Below, in pieces: positions 55,763 through 63,775 of a DNA stretch of 64,000 nucleotides; within the stretch, counting starts at the first letter, position 1; every line of letters begins with the position of its first letter. The notes below the pieces were generated by a model, which worked only from the letters and a program-made list of their open reading frames with translations, ran no database searches and had not been told where the DNA came from. The stretch spans positions 58,687-122,686 of the forward strand of contig CANMXJ010000013.1 of the NCBI GenBank assembly GCA_947501805.1, in the 5' to 3' direction. The translations under genes were made by a program, and so were the position numbers. Origin of the DNA: an uncultured Sulfitobacter sp. Its GTDB lineage: Bacteria > Pseudomonadota > Alphaproteobacteria > Rhodobacterales > Rhodobacteraceae.

Positions 55763-56815
55763 TTAGTTGAGGGGCGCGACCAGATTGGCCGCAACACCGG
55801 CGGTCTCGTTCCACTGCGTCGCGCAATCAGCGCCGCAGCGGTCAGACCAGCGTTTCAGAACAAAGTCGCTCAGGATGGCCTGACGTGCAGCCTCATCAGC
55901 CTCACTCGGTGTGTTGAGTGACGCAGAACCGGCTTCGCCCATGGTGCATTCCACTGTGCCGGTCAGACACCCAACACCCATAGCCTGTTCAGACTCTGCA
56001 ATGGCCCAACCGGCATCTTCCATCTTGTCAAAGGCTACTTGCATCGCATTGCGGCTTTCTTCGTCCAGTCCGTCCCAAAGGTCAGCGTTTACAGCCGTGA
56101 ATGTGATAGAATAACCGATAGGCAGCGTGAACACATGGTTGATCACTTCGTGCCACTTGGCCTTGAAGGCCGACACCGGGTCAGTCACCGCGCAATCAGC
56201 GACACCTTTCTCAAGCGCAGGCACAACTTCACCAAATGGAAGCGTGACAACAACGCCGCCTGCCCCTTCGACAAAATCACCCAACGTCGCAGAGTGTACG
56301 CGGACCTTGCGCCCTTGCAGCTCGTCAATGCTTGCGATTGGCTCCACGCAGTAGATCATCGACGCTGGCCATGGATGCAGTGACACAATCGTCGCGCCAT
56401 ACACATCGCGGAAAGTCTGATCCATAGTGGGTTCATAGGCCTGAGCGATCTTGCGCATCGTGGCAAAATCCGGCGCGATGCTTGACAGGTCTGTACCCTC
56501 GATCGCCGGATTTTCGGACGCGACATAGCTGCCAAGGCCGTGCGCAACTTCGAAAACACCCAACTTGAGCAGGCGCATGACTTCGGTGCCTTTCAGCCCC
56601 GCTTCGGTGATTGGAATGGCATTGCCAGTGATCCTGCCATCCGTTGCGGCAGGTAATTGTTCGCTCCAGAACGGGCTTTCCACGTTCTGCCATGATGACA
56701 GGTTGCCCCAAGTGCCAACAACCTTGAAATCACGTTGAATGGTTTCTGCAAAGCTGGCTGTAGTCGAAAGTGCCGCTGCAGCCGCGATTATTGCGATTTT
56801 TCCTGTAAGTGACAT
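55763..56815 (-). CDS. TRAP transporter solute-binding protein (DctP type)
   Basis: 350 residues from the ATG at 56815, which has a strong GGAGGGG site. A Sec signal (MSLTGKIAIIAAAAALSTTA, cleavage after SFA) exports it to the periplasm. The body is DctP-like, with the family helix GRKVRVHSATLGDFVEGAGG and the GVADCAVTDPVSAFKA block. It captures the substrate, probably the ureide or an organic acid used by the cluster. It is 62 bp downstream of the amidase gene. Confidence 0.92.
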   Translation of the reverse strand: MSLTGKIAIIAAAAALSTTASFAETIQRDFKVVGTWGNLSSWQNVESPFWSEQLPAATDGRITGNAIPITEAGLKGTEVMRLLKLGVFEVAHGLGSYVASENPAIEGTDLSSIAPDFATMRKIAQAYEPTMDQTFRDVYGATIVSLHPWPASMIYCVEPIASIDELQGRKVRVHSATLGDFVEGAGGVVVTLPFGEVVPALEKGVADCAVTDPVSAFKAKWHEVINHVFTLPIGYSITFTAVNADLWDGLDEESRNAMQVAFDKMEDAGWAIAESEQAMGVGCLTGTVECTMGEAGSASLNTPSEADEAARQAILSDFVLKRWSDRCGADCATQWNETAGVAANLVAPLN

Positions 56816-56877
56816 CGTCCCCTCCTGTTTTCCATTTGAAAACCGGAGCAACCCGCAAGCTGCTCCGGCCAGACCGA

Positions 56878-57576
56878 TTAGAGTTTGTTGATGTACTCGA
56901 CGCAGGTATCGACTGTTTCGACATCACCAAATTTGGCATCAATATCGAAGAGGTTCCATGCCACCGCACCGGGCACACGGTCACCAATTGCCTCTTTAAC
57001 AGCGATTGTACGGAACCCGTCAGCAATGCCATCACAGATTGTCTGTCGCACACAGGCACAGGCCGTAACACCGGTAACCAAAATGGTGTCAACACCATTG
57101 GCGCGCAGAATGCCCGCAAGTTCGGTGCCGTGGAACGAGCTGGCACGCTTTTTCAACAATGTGTACTCGCCGTCGACCGGTGCGATACGGCTGTCGATGG
57201 CCCAGATGTCTTTGTCCTCAAGGTTCACCACATCGACAGGAATTTTATCGTGCCACAGCCCCATGTCCGTAAACGGCGCGTTGCGGTCAGTGATTTCATA
57301 GGCTGTGGTGACATGAACAACCGGCAGGTTCTTGGCACGGAACGCTTTCAACAGCTTCTGCATTCCCGGAATAATTTCGTTGTCCATCTTTTCCTGATCG
57401 CAGGTAAAAGGATTGCCGGGGCGGGTCCATGCATTTGCGAGGTCTACACTGACCAGCGCGGGCCGCTTGCCGAACCCCACACGCCGCGCAAAGCCACGCT
57501 CTTTGTAAAGGCGGGAAGCTTCATCAAACGCCTGCTGGAGCATGCGGTCCAGTTCTTTGACATCTACGTCGTCCAT
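56878..57576 (-). CDS. cysteine hydrolase, N-carbamoylsarcosine amidase-like (isochorismatase family)
   Basis: 232 residues. The catalytic triad of the family can be placed: D45 (LVSVDLANAW), a lysine at 142/143 (LKKRASSFHGT) and C175 (TGVTACACVRQT). N-carbamoylsarcosine amidase converts N-carbamoylsarcosine to sarcosine, CO2 and ammonia, the step that follows ATP-dependent N-methylhydantoin hydrolysis by HyuAB. Co-location with hyuAB supports that role, though related amidases act on maleamate or other amides. It is first in the minus-strand cluster, divergent from a LysR gene. Confidence 0.85.
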   Translation of the reverse strand: MDDVDVKELDRMLQQAFDEASRLYKERGFARRVGFGKRPALVSVDLANAWTRPGNPFTCDQEKMDNEIIPGMQKLLKAFRAKNLPVVHVTTAYEITDRNAPFTDMGLWHDKIPVDVVNLEDKDIWAIDSRIAPVDGEYTLLKKRASSFHGTELAGILRANGVDTILVTGVTACACVRQTICDGIADGFRTIAVKEAIGDRVPGAVAWNLFDIDAKFGDVETVDTCVEYINKL

Positions 57577-57775
57577 GTCTTGTCCTTTGTTTTGGCGGAC
57601 CTCACCGGCCCAATCAATGTTGAATTCATGTGGGCGCTGGCCGCACCCTGCCCCAAGTCAACATTCATAAGGTGGTCAAAACAATTGTTGGGAATTCCAA
57701 TATTATGGACTTTTTTACAATTATGGTTAAGCTCATGCAAAATATGAGAAAAAGAAGTGCTATAAGGGTAGGAAA
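57577..57775. promoter_or_regulatory. divergent control region of the hydantoin cluster and its LysR gene
   Basis: 199 bp between the amidase and LysR starts, AT rich on the LysR side. The near-palindrome TTGGGAATTCCAA (57688-57700, centred on GAATTC) is a candidate LysR site. No clear promoter pair can be fixed by eye. Confidence 0.45.
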
Positions 57776-58678
57776 ATGGCTATACTGCCAAACTCTCGTG
57801 ATATTGAGGCTTTCAATGTAGTGGCGGTGGAGCTCAGTTTCCGCCGTGCAGCCGAACGACTGGCAATTGATCAAAGCGCATTGAGTCGCCGGATAAGGCA
57901 GCTTGAAAATCTGATCGGGTATCAACTGGTTCGCAGAACAACCCGAGAGGTATCCCTAACCGCCGCAGGCGAGATTTTTCACGAACGCACAAGGCTGATG
58001 AGCAATCAAATTGCAACCGCTGTCCGGGCCGGAGAAATTGCAGCCGAAGGCAGAAGCGGCCTCCTCCGTGTGGGGTACATGTCGTTTGCCGCCATAGAAA
58101 TCATGCCGCAAATTGTCCGGGAATTCACATTGCGGTATCCAGATATCGAACTCGAACTTCAATATATGCGCACGCAGGGTCAAAAAATTGAACTGTCACG
58201 CAATAATCTTGATGTCTGCTTCATGCTAGGTCCGTTTTCGCACCCGCAATACGAAACGCGGCTGCTGGTGTCGGAACCCCCTGCCGCCATTCTATCGGCG
58301 CAACATCGACTGGCTACACGTCCATCCCTGACTCTAGCAGAGATTGCCGCCTATCCTCTGGTGCTGGGCACAACGGCAGAATGGGATTCCTATCGGCTTT
58401 TTGTGAACGATATGTTTTCGCGGGAAGGGCTTGCAATCAAGATCAGCTATGAGGCGTCCAATGCCCTTGGCATTCTGGGACTTGTCTCAAGTGGTTTGGG
58501 TATCTCGATCTATTCCCAAGGGATCTCCAGATTCCAGCCCCGCACCATCATGACAAAGCCGATAAGCGATTGCCAAGACAGGATTTTCACACTTCTAGTC
58601 TGGAACCGCGCCTATAAAACACCTGCGCTGATGAATTTTGTTGAGGTTGCCGAGGAACTTTACCCCGGCATCACTTAA
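57776..58678 (+). CDS. LysR family transcriptional regulator of the hydantoin/TRAP cluster
   Basis: 300 residues. The N-terminal winged helix contains FNVVAVELSFRRAAERLAID followed by SALSRRIRQLENLIG. The effector domain has RVGYMSFAAIEIMPQIVREF, close to BenM/CatR-type regulators. It is divergent from the amidase-TRAP-hyuAB operon and probably activates it on binding the substrate or an intermediate. It is convergent with the ABC ATPase gene, 14 bp away. Confidence 0.92.
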   Translation: MAILPNSRDIEAFNVVAVELSFRRAAERLAIDQSALSRRIRQLENLIGYQLVRRTTREVSLTAAGEIFHERTRLMSNQIATAVRAGEIAAEGRSGLLRVGYMSFAAIEIMPQIVREFTLRYPDIELELQYMRTQGQKIELSRNNLDVCFMLGPFSHPQYETRLLVSEPPAAILSAQHRLATRPSLTLAEIAAYPLVLGTTAEWDSYRLFVNDMFSREGLAIKISYEASNALGILGLVSSGLGISIYSQGISRFQPRTIMTKPISDCQDRIFTLLVWNRAYKTPALMNFVEVAEELYPGIT

Positions 58679-58692
58679 CCGTTCAATACCGT

Positions 58693-59799
58693 TCAATCTC
58701 CGGAGGAATTGTTTTCACCCAGCAGGTGACAAACATCCTCGGCCAACCATTCAGATATCACGCTATCTCCGACATTAAGGGGGTTTTCGAAATATGCACG
58801 GTCATCCATGTAGATGATGAACTCGTCGTCTTGCCGGGTGTTCAATCCGACTTTTACAAAAGTCCCCTGATATTCGACATTCGCGACCTCGCCTTGCATT
58901 GCGTTGATGTCCTGCTCTGCGCGTGGAACGACGTGGATTTTGTCGCGGCGAACGGAAAATCGTATTGCTTCACCAACCGCGACCTCCCTTTTTGTCGCAA
59001 AATCGAACTTTGCCCCGTCTGCGGCTTCGGCAACGATGCGTTCACTGCCGGCCTTGATCACTGTCCCGGTCACTACATTCTGTCCGCCCATAAAACGCGC
59101 GATATAAGGGCTGTGGGGTTGATCATAAATCACACGCGGGTGCGCCGCTTGTTCGATGATCCCATGATCCATCACGATCACTTTGTCCGCCAAAGCGATC
59201 GCTTCTGGCTGCGTGTGGGTGACATGAATGAAGGTGATGCCAAGGTCATCCTGAAGGCGCTTTAGTTCTACCCGCATCTTGAGGCGCAGGAATTCATCAA
59301 GCGCCGAAAGAGGTTCGTCCAGAAGCAAGACTTGCGGATTCATGATGAGGGCACGGGCTAGGGCCACGCGTTGCCGTTGCCCGCCGGACAATTCGGATGG
59401 CATCCGATTAGCAAACTGCGCCAATTGCACCCGTTCAAGCATCTCCAGCGCGCGTTCTTGTCTTTCCGCTTTGCCGACACCGTGAATCTTTAGGCTGAAC
59501 CCTACGTTGTTTGCCAGATTGAGATGCGGGAAAAGTGCGTAGTCCTGAAACATCAGTGCTGTACCGCGTTCACCTGTGCGCATAGTCGTGACGTCATTGC
59601 CACCGATCAGAATGCGACCCGAGGACAGCGTTTCATGTCCTGCGATCATCCGCAGCAGCGTCGACTTTCCGCATCCCGAAGGCCCGATCATACAACAATA
59701 GCTGCCACCCTCGATCACCTGATCAACTGAATCGACGGCCGTGATGGCCCCGAATTTCTTGGTAACCTTATCCAGCAGGATCTCGCCCGGTTTGCTCAT
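58693..59799 (-). CDS. ABC transporter ATPase, spermidine/putrescine (PotA) type
   Basis: 368 residues. Walker A (GPSGCGKSTLLRM), signature (LSGGQRQRVALARAL), Walker B (VLLLDEPLSALD) and a C-terminal TOBE domain (from about residue 285) are present. It energises the importer formed with the permeases at 59832 and 60668. Last gene of the four-gene operon. Confidence 0.95.
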   Translation of the reverse strand: MSKPGEILLDKVTKKFGAITAVDSVDQVIEGGSYCCMIGPSGCGKSTLLRMIAGHETLSSGRILIGGNDVTTMRTGERGTALMFQDYALFPHLNLANNVGFSLKIHGVGKAERQERALEMLERVQLAQFANRMPSELSGGQRQRVALARALIMNPQVLLLDEPLSALDEFLRLKMRVELKRLQDDLGITFIHVTHTQPEAIALADKVIVMDHGIIEQAAHPRVIYDQPHSPYIARFMGGQNVVTGTVIKAGSERIVAEAADGAKFDFATKREVAVGEAIRFSVRRDKIHVVPRAEQDINAMQGEVANVEYQGTFVKVGLNTRQDDEFIIYMDDRAYFENPLNVGDSVISEWLAEDVCHLLGENNSSGD

Positions 59800-59831
59800 G
59801 CTCTTAATTCCTTGTGTTAGATATCGGACGA

Positions 59832-60656
59832 TTATTTCTTGTGCCGCCGTTGGGAGGCACCGATTGCGCCAAAGGCCAGCACGATCAAGCCAAGGCTGAG
59901 CGCGGTGGTCAGCGTTCCGATCGCATAAAGTGCCGGCGTGGTCACATTCGAGGTCAATGTTGCGATGTGAATCGGCAATGTGTTCTTGGTCCCAACCGCC
60001 AGCAGTGAACGTGGAAATTCGTCGTAGGACAGTGTCAGGCCGAATAGCGCCACGGCAATCAGACCCGGATATAGGATGGGCAGGGTCACATAACGCAAGA
60101 CACCAATCGGACTTGCCCCCGCATCGCGCGCTGCCTCTTCCCAGGAACTATCGAAACGGTTGAGAACCGCGAACATGATCAACAAGCCAAAAGGTAACGT
60201 CCAGCTGAGGTGGGCACCAAGCCCTGACACCAACCAATGCGGTCGGATGCCCATGGTCTGAAACATCTGGCCGATACCAAGACTGACCAGAATCCCCGGC
60301 ATCACAAGTGAAATGATGGCAAGGTAGAATACGGGGCCTGACCCGAAAAACCTGCGGCGAAAGGCCAGACCTGCAAAAAAGGACACCACCACTGTAATCA
60401 GCATCGCAATCGCGCCAAGCATGATCGAGCGTTTGAAAGATCCGGCCAGATCCCCGTAGCGGGTGGAGGCAAAGAGATCATTGAACCAATGCGTTGACAC
60501 ACCGCGCATAGGGAAAGTCATGCCACCGGTTTCACCCTGAAAAGAAAGAATGAAGATGGCGATCATTGGCCCGTACAGGAACAGAATGAAAAGGACGAAA
60601 AAGATCGTCAGCAGGTAGAACGTAAGCCCGCGGCCAGATTTTGAACCATGTGCCAT
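59832..60656 (-). CDS. ABC transporter permease, PotC type
   Basis: 274 residues, six membrane helices. The cytoplasmic EAA loop is WEEAARDAGASPIGVLRYVT, which docks on the ATPase. It is the second permease of the polyamine-type importer, 32 bp upstream of the ATPase gene. Confidence 0.94.
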   Translation of the reverse strand: MAHGSKSGRGLTFYLLTIFFVLFILFLYGPMIAIFILSFQGETGGMTFPMRGVSTHWFNDLFASTRYGDLAGSFKRSIMLGAIAMLITVVVSFFAGLAFRRRFFGSGPVFYLAIISLVMPGILVSLGIGQMFQTMGIRPHWLVSGLGAHLSWTLPFGLLIMFAVLNRFDSSWEEAARDAGASPIGVLRYVTLPILYPGLIAVALFGLTLSYDEFPRSLLAVGTKNTLPIHIATLTSNVTTPALYAIGTLTTALSLGLIVLAFGAIGASQRRHKK

Positions 60657-60667
60657 GAAATCGCCCC

Positions 60668-61534
60668 CTATTTCGCCAGCTCGGCGCGCACGTCCACCAC
60701 GCGCAGGATTGCCGAGACCATGAACACGACGACCGCGATCAACAGCACTGCCATCGCGGCAGCCTGTGGATAGAACAGCTGGTCAATGTTGTTTTTCATG
60801 GCGGATACGACTGACGTGCTTTGCCCGCCGCTCATCACCCGCACGATAAAGAAATCGCCCATAACCAGCGTCATCACAAAGATCGTACCAAGGGCGATAC
60901 CCGTTCGGGTCAGCGGAATGATGACATTCCACAGGATTTGTATCTGGCTGGCACCGGCATCAAGTGCCGCTTCGATCACGTTCGGATTGATCTTCACCAT
61001 CGCGTTGAAAATCGGCACAATCATGAACAGCGTGAAGAGGTTCACGTACGTCAGGATCACCGCAAAATCGGAAAACAGAAGGAATTCAAGCGGCTGGTCT
61101 ACAAACCCTGCGGACATCAGAGCATTGTTGAAAAGCCCCTCGCGCCCTAGAAATGGGATCCACGAAATCATTCGGATTACTGTAGAGGTCCAGAACGGGA
61201 TCGTACAAAGCAGGAACAGCGCAATCTGTATTTTCAGGTTTCTCACATGGAAAACAAGGTAGTAAGAAACCGTAAATCCAATCACCAGCGCAATTGCCCA
61301 AGTAATTACAGCGTAACGGATTGTGTTGAAAAAGATCTTCCACGTCACCCAGGATGAAAAAACCTTGGTGTAGTTCTCAAAGGTGAAATCGGGATAGTAT
61401 TCCAGCCCGTCAAAAGTCCAGAAACTCAAAGATACAACCGTGGCAAGGGGAATACCGACAAAAGCAATCAGAATCGTCGCCATGGGCAGAACCTGAAGCC
61501 ATGAAATTATCGTCTTGTTCATATGTGCCGCCAC
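60668..61534 (-). CDS. ABC transporter permease, PotB type
   Basis: 288 residues (284 if the ATG at 61522 is used). About six membrane helices; the EAA loop is VIEAALDAGASQIQILWNVI. It pairs with the PotC-type permease 11 bp downstream. The binding-protein gene precedes it by 72 bp with a hairpin in the gap. Confidence 0.94.
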   Translation of the reverse strand: MAAHMNKTIISWLQVLPMATILIAFVGIPLATVVSLSFWTFDGLEYYPDFTFENYTKVFSSWVTWKIFFNTIRYAVITWAIALVIGFTVSYYLVFHVRNLKIQIALFLLCTIPFWTSTVIRMISWIPFLGREGLFNNALMSAGFVDQPLEFLLFSDFAVILTYVNLFTLFMIVPIFNAMVKINPNVIEAALDAGASQIQILWNVIIPLTRTGIALGTIFVMTLVMGDFFIVRVMSGGQSTSVVSAMKNNIDQLFYPQAAAMAVLLIAVVVFMVSAILRVVDVRAELAK

Positions 61535-61559
61535 CCGGTTGTTCGTGATGCAAATGGGG

Positions 61560-61585
61560 CCATGCGCGGATTTATGCGCGCATGG
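61560..61585 (-). promoter_or_regulatory. intercistronic hairpin after the ABC binding-protein gene
   Basis: A perfect 9-bp stem, CCATGCGCG with CGCGCATGG, and an 8-base loop. It sits 21 bp after the binding-protein stop and before the permeases. It probably raises the ratio of binding protein to permease messages. Confidence 0.55.
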
Positions 61586-61606
61586 CAGTTCAAGAGTTTG
61601 GCGGGG

Positions 61607-62893
61607 TTAGGACGCTACAAATTCGTTCCAGCGTTCAACCAGATACTGGCCTTCATCCATCAGCGTGTTCCAGGCGGTAATGTTGCCGACACGTTGCTGG
61701 AATGATCCACCATCGCGTACCCGGCCCGGTTGTTCCATCACACCGCCAAACGGATCCTTGATCTCGATCGCGGCTGGCTTGCCTTCATACCAGTAGTCCC
61801 ATTCATCCGCGCTCAGCGCGGCTTTAGTGGTTTCGGGTACTGTTCCGTAATAGCCCTGACGGGCGACAAAGGCACCGTATTCACCCGACAACGTCCAGTT
61901 CAGGTACTCATAGGCTGCGTCCCTTTTGACGCCTTCCAGATGTCCCATCAGACCTAAACCGTTGCCCCAACCGCGATAGCCTTCCTTGAGGCCGCGATAC
62001 TCGCAATCAATCCCGCGCGAGCGCACCGCAGTCACAGCGGGCGACCACATCGACTGGATCACAACCTCGCCTCCCGCCATAAAATTCACGGATTCATCAA
62101 ACGAAGACCAGAACGCCCGGAAATGCCCGGCCTTTTTCAGATCGATCAGAATGGCAATGGTCTTGTCAATTTCTTCCGGAGTCATGTTCCCCTTGTCACC
62201 ATAGGTCAGATCGCCGCGCGCTTCGATGGCCATGGCCGCATCCATGATGCCAATCTGAGGCACGTTGATCAGCGCGGTTTTCCCGGCAAATTCAGGATTC
62301 AGCAATTCGGCCCAACTGTTCAACTCCCGACCGATCAGATCAGGGCGAATGCCCAACGTATCCGCGTTGTAAATCGTTGGCACGATCGTTGCTTCACCTG
62401 TGGCCCCACTTGCAAAGCCGCCTTCACTATCAACGTACTGGACTTCGTAAGGCAGCGTGCCTTGGGTCGACATTTGTGATCCGTCGAAGTTCTTCCCGTC
62501 CCGAAACATGGGAACAATCTCTTCCCAATTGGAAATCCGGCTGATATCCAGATTCTGCAAGTTTCCACGACGCCAGACACGCTGCGTTGCCCAAAATTCG
62601 AGGTCCGCAATATCCAGCGTATCCGGTTGATTAACCACACGAGCCATGATGCCATCTGTCCAGGCATTTTGCACTTCAACTTTGAAACCAAGATCCTCCG
62701 ATGCTTTTGCGGCCATGTCAGGAAAGGCAGAATAAGAAGGCCCGAGATGCAATAGCGTGACATCCTTTATGGTCTGCGCCCAGATCATGGGCGCACCGAG
62801 AACAGTGCTTGCTCCAGCCAAGCTTGCACTCGCTCCAATCTGTTTAAGGGCTGAACGGCGTGTCACTCCCAATGATTTTTTTGATTTTTGCAT
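61607..62893 (-). CDS. ABC transporter substrate-binding protein (PotD/PotF-like), Tat-exported
   Basis: 428 residues. The N-terminus has a twin-arginine type signal (GVTRRSALKQIGASASLAGA) ending near APMIWAQ. The mature part is a type 2 extracellular binding protein, with MAGGEVVIQSMWSPAVTAVR resembling polyamine-family proteins. Tat export suggests folding before export. The substrate may be a polyamine, amino-acid derivative or, given the neighbours, a creatinine-pathway compound; this is open. Confidence 0.9.
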   Translation of the reverse strand: MQKSKKSLGVTRRSALKQIGASASLAGASTVLGAPMIWAQTIKDVTLLHLGPSYSAFPDMAAKASEDLGFKVEVQNAWTDGIMARVVNQPDTLDIADLEFWATQRVWRRGNLQNLDISRISNWEEIVPMFRDGKNFDGSQMSTQGTLPYEVQYVDSEGGFASGATGEATIVPTIYNADTLGIRPDLIGRELNSWAELLNPEFAGKTALINVPQIGIMDAAMAIEARGDLTYGDKGNMTPEEIDKTIAILIDLKKAGHFRAFWSSFDESVNFMAGGEVVIQSMWSPAVTAVRSRGIDCEYRGLKEGYRGWGNGLGLMGHLEGVKRDAAYEYLNWTLSGEYGAFVARQGYYGTVPETTKAALSADEWDYWYEGKPAAIEIKDPFGGVMEQPGRVRDGGSFQQRVGNITAWNTLMDEGQYLVERWNEFVAS

Positions 62894-63256
62894 TTATCTC
62901 TCCACTGTTGTTCGCCACGGTCAAATTCGTAGCAAGTGAGCCTAGCAAGCCCTGCGAAAGGCTTTTTTATATAGCCAGCGCTTCATCGCCCGCGATTTCC
63001 AGCGCGACTCGAAGCATGCCCGGTCTGGTCAGATTGATGTTAATTCGACTCTTGAAGAGATATGCAGCGCAAGTTTTGCAAATATTAATGCTATTTTTGC
63101 AATAATCGCGAGATGGCATGGATATGCCTGCGGTTTGATTCCAGTTGGTTGGTGGTTTCGGAGGGCCTGCGGGTTGGCCTTAGCTAGGAGTTCAGATACG
63201 CCGTGGTTGTTTGTTAGTGTGGGATTGTTTTGGGGTTTTCTGGAAGTGTTGACGGC
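62894..63256. other. upstream region of the ABC operon, no gene seen
   Basis: About 360 bp. It contains two TTGCAA palindromes (63076-63081 and 63097-63102), whose 21-bp spacing is two helical turns; they are candidates for an operator of the minus-strand ABC operon. The part from 63110 to 63250 is G-rich on this strand and shows no gene, promoter or RNA that I recognise. Confidence 0.45.
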
Positions 63257-63282
63257 AAAAAACCTCCTGCGGGCAGGAGGTT
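63257..63282 (-). terminator. orphan rho-independent terminator
   Basis: On the minus strand AACCTCCTGC pairs with GCAGGAGGTT and runs into six T, a textbook terminator. No minus-strand gene lies upstream of it in the window: IS debris occupies that place. The gene it served has been lost or moved away. Confidence 0.75.
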
Positions 63283-63283
63283 G

Positions 63284-63304
63284 TGTGTTGTGTGTTGTGT
63301 GTTA
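63284..63304. repeat. tandem 7-bp repeat (TGTGTTG)x3
   Basis: Three consecutive copies of TGTGTTG, the last with one change, directly beside the orphan terminator. A short slippage-prone tract, followed by two small hairpins (GGTTGCG/CGCAACC at 63309-63328; ACCGT/ACGGT at 63339-63352). Confidence 0.8.
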
Positions 63305-63457
63305 AGTTGGTTGCGGGAGGGCGCAACCGCCGTTACCTACCGTTGCTACGGTGTATGATTTAATTTCTGCACATTTGGCGAATTCTGTTGAAAAACTCTT
63401 CCTTGATCGAATGCCCTTTCGCTGATTCAATTGCCTTATTGATTGGGGGATTTGGCG

Positions 63458-63775
63458 ATGATGGGACCAAAGCAGGGAACGCAAGCGGCGCTATTTTACG
63501 AGTTCTCTTTAGAAGCGCATGTCCCCGAACATCACCTGTTGCGTTCGATTGACCGGTTTGTCGATCTGGATGACATCCGCCATTATCTAACAGACTTTTA
63601 CAGCCATACTGGCCGTCCTTCGATTGATCCTGAACTTCTGATCCGAATGCGGCTTGTCGGCTATTGCTTTGGGATCAGATCTGAACGCCGCCTTTGTGAA
63701 GAAATGCATTTGAACCTGGCGTTTCGTTGGTTCTGTCGTCTCGACTTGTCTGATCCCGTGCCGAACCATTCGACA
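63458..63775 (+). pseudogene. truncated IS1182/IS5-like transposase, N-terminal fragment
   Basis: About 106 residues from the ATG at 63458 (after GGGGGAT): MMGPKQGTQAALFYEFSLEA, SIDRFVDLDDIRHYLTDFYS, GRPSIDPELLIRMRLVGYC. These are the first blocks of a transposase type frequent in Rhodobacteraceae. The frame breaks at VPNHST, where a phenylalanine-serine continuation is expected, because a second element starts there. The sequence AATTCTGTTGAAAAACTC (from 63380) upstream may belong to its terminal repeat. Confidence 0.85.

Noticed and set aside
55672..55797. Longer start of the TRAP small permease
   Set aside because: The extra 42 residues would cover the two intercistronic hairpins and the end of the binding-protein gene, and look nothing like DctQ.
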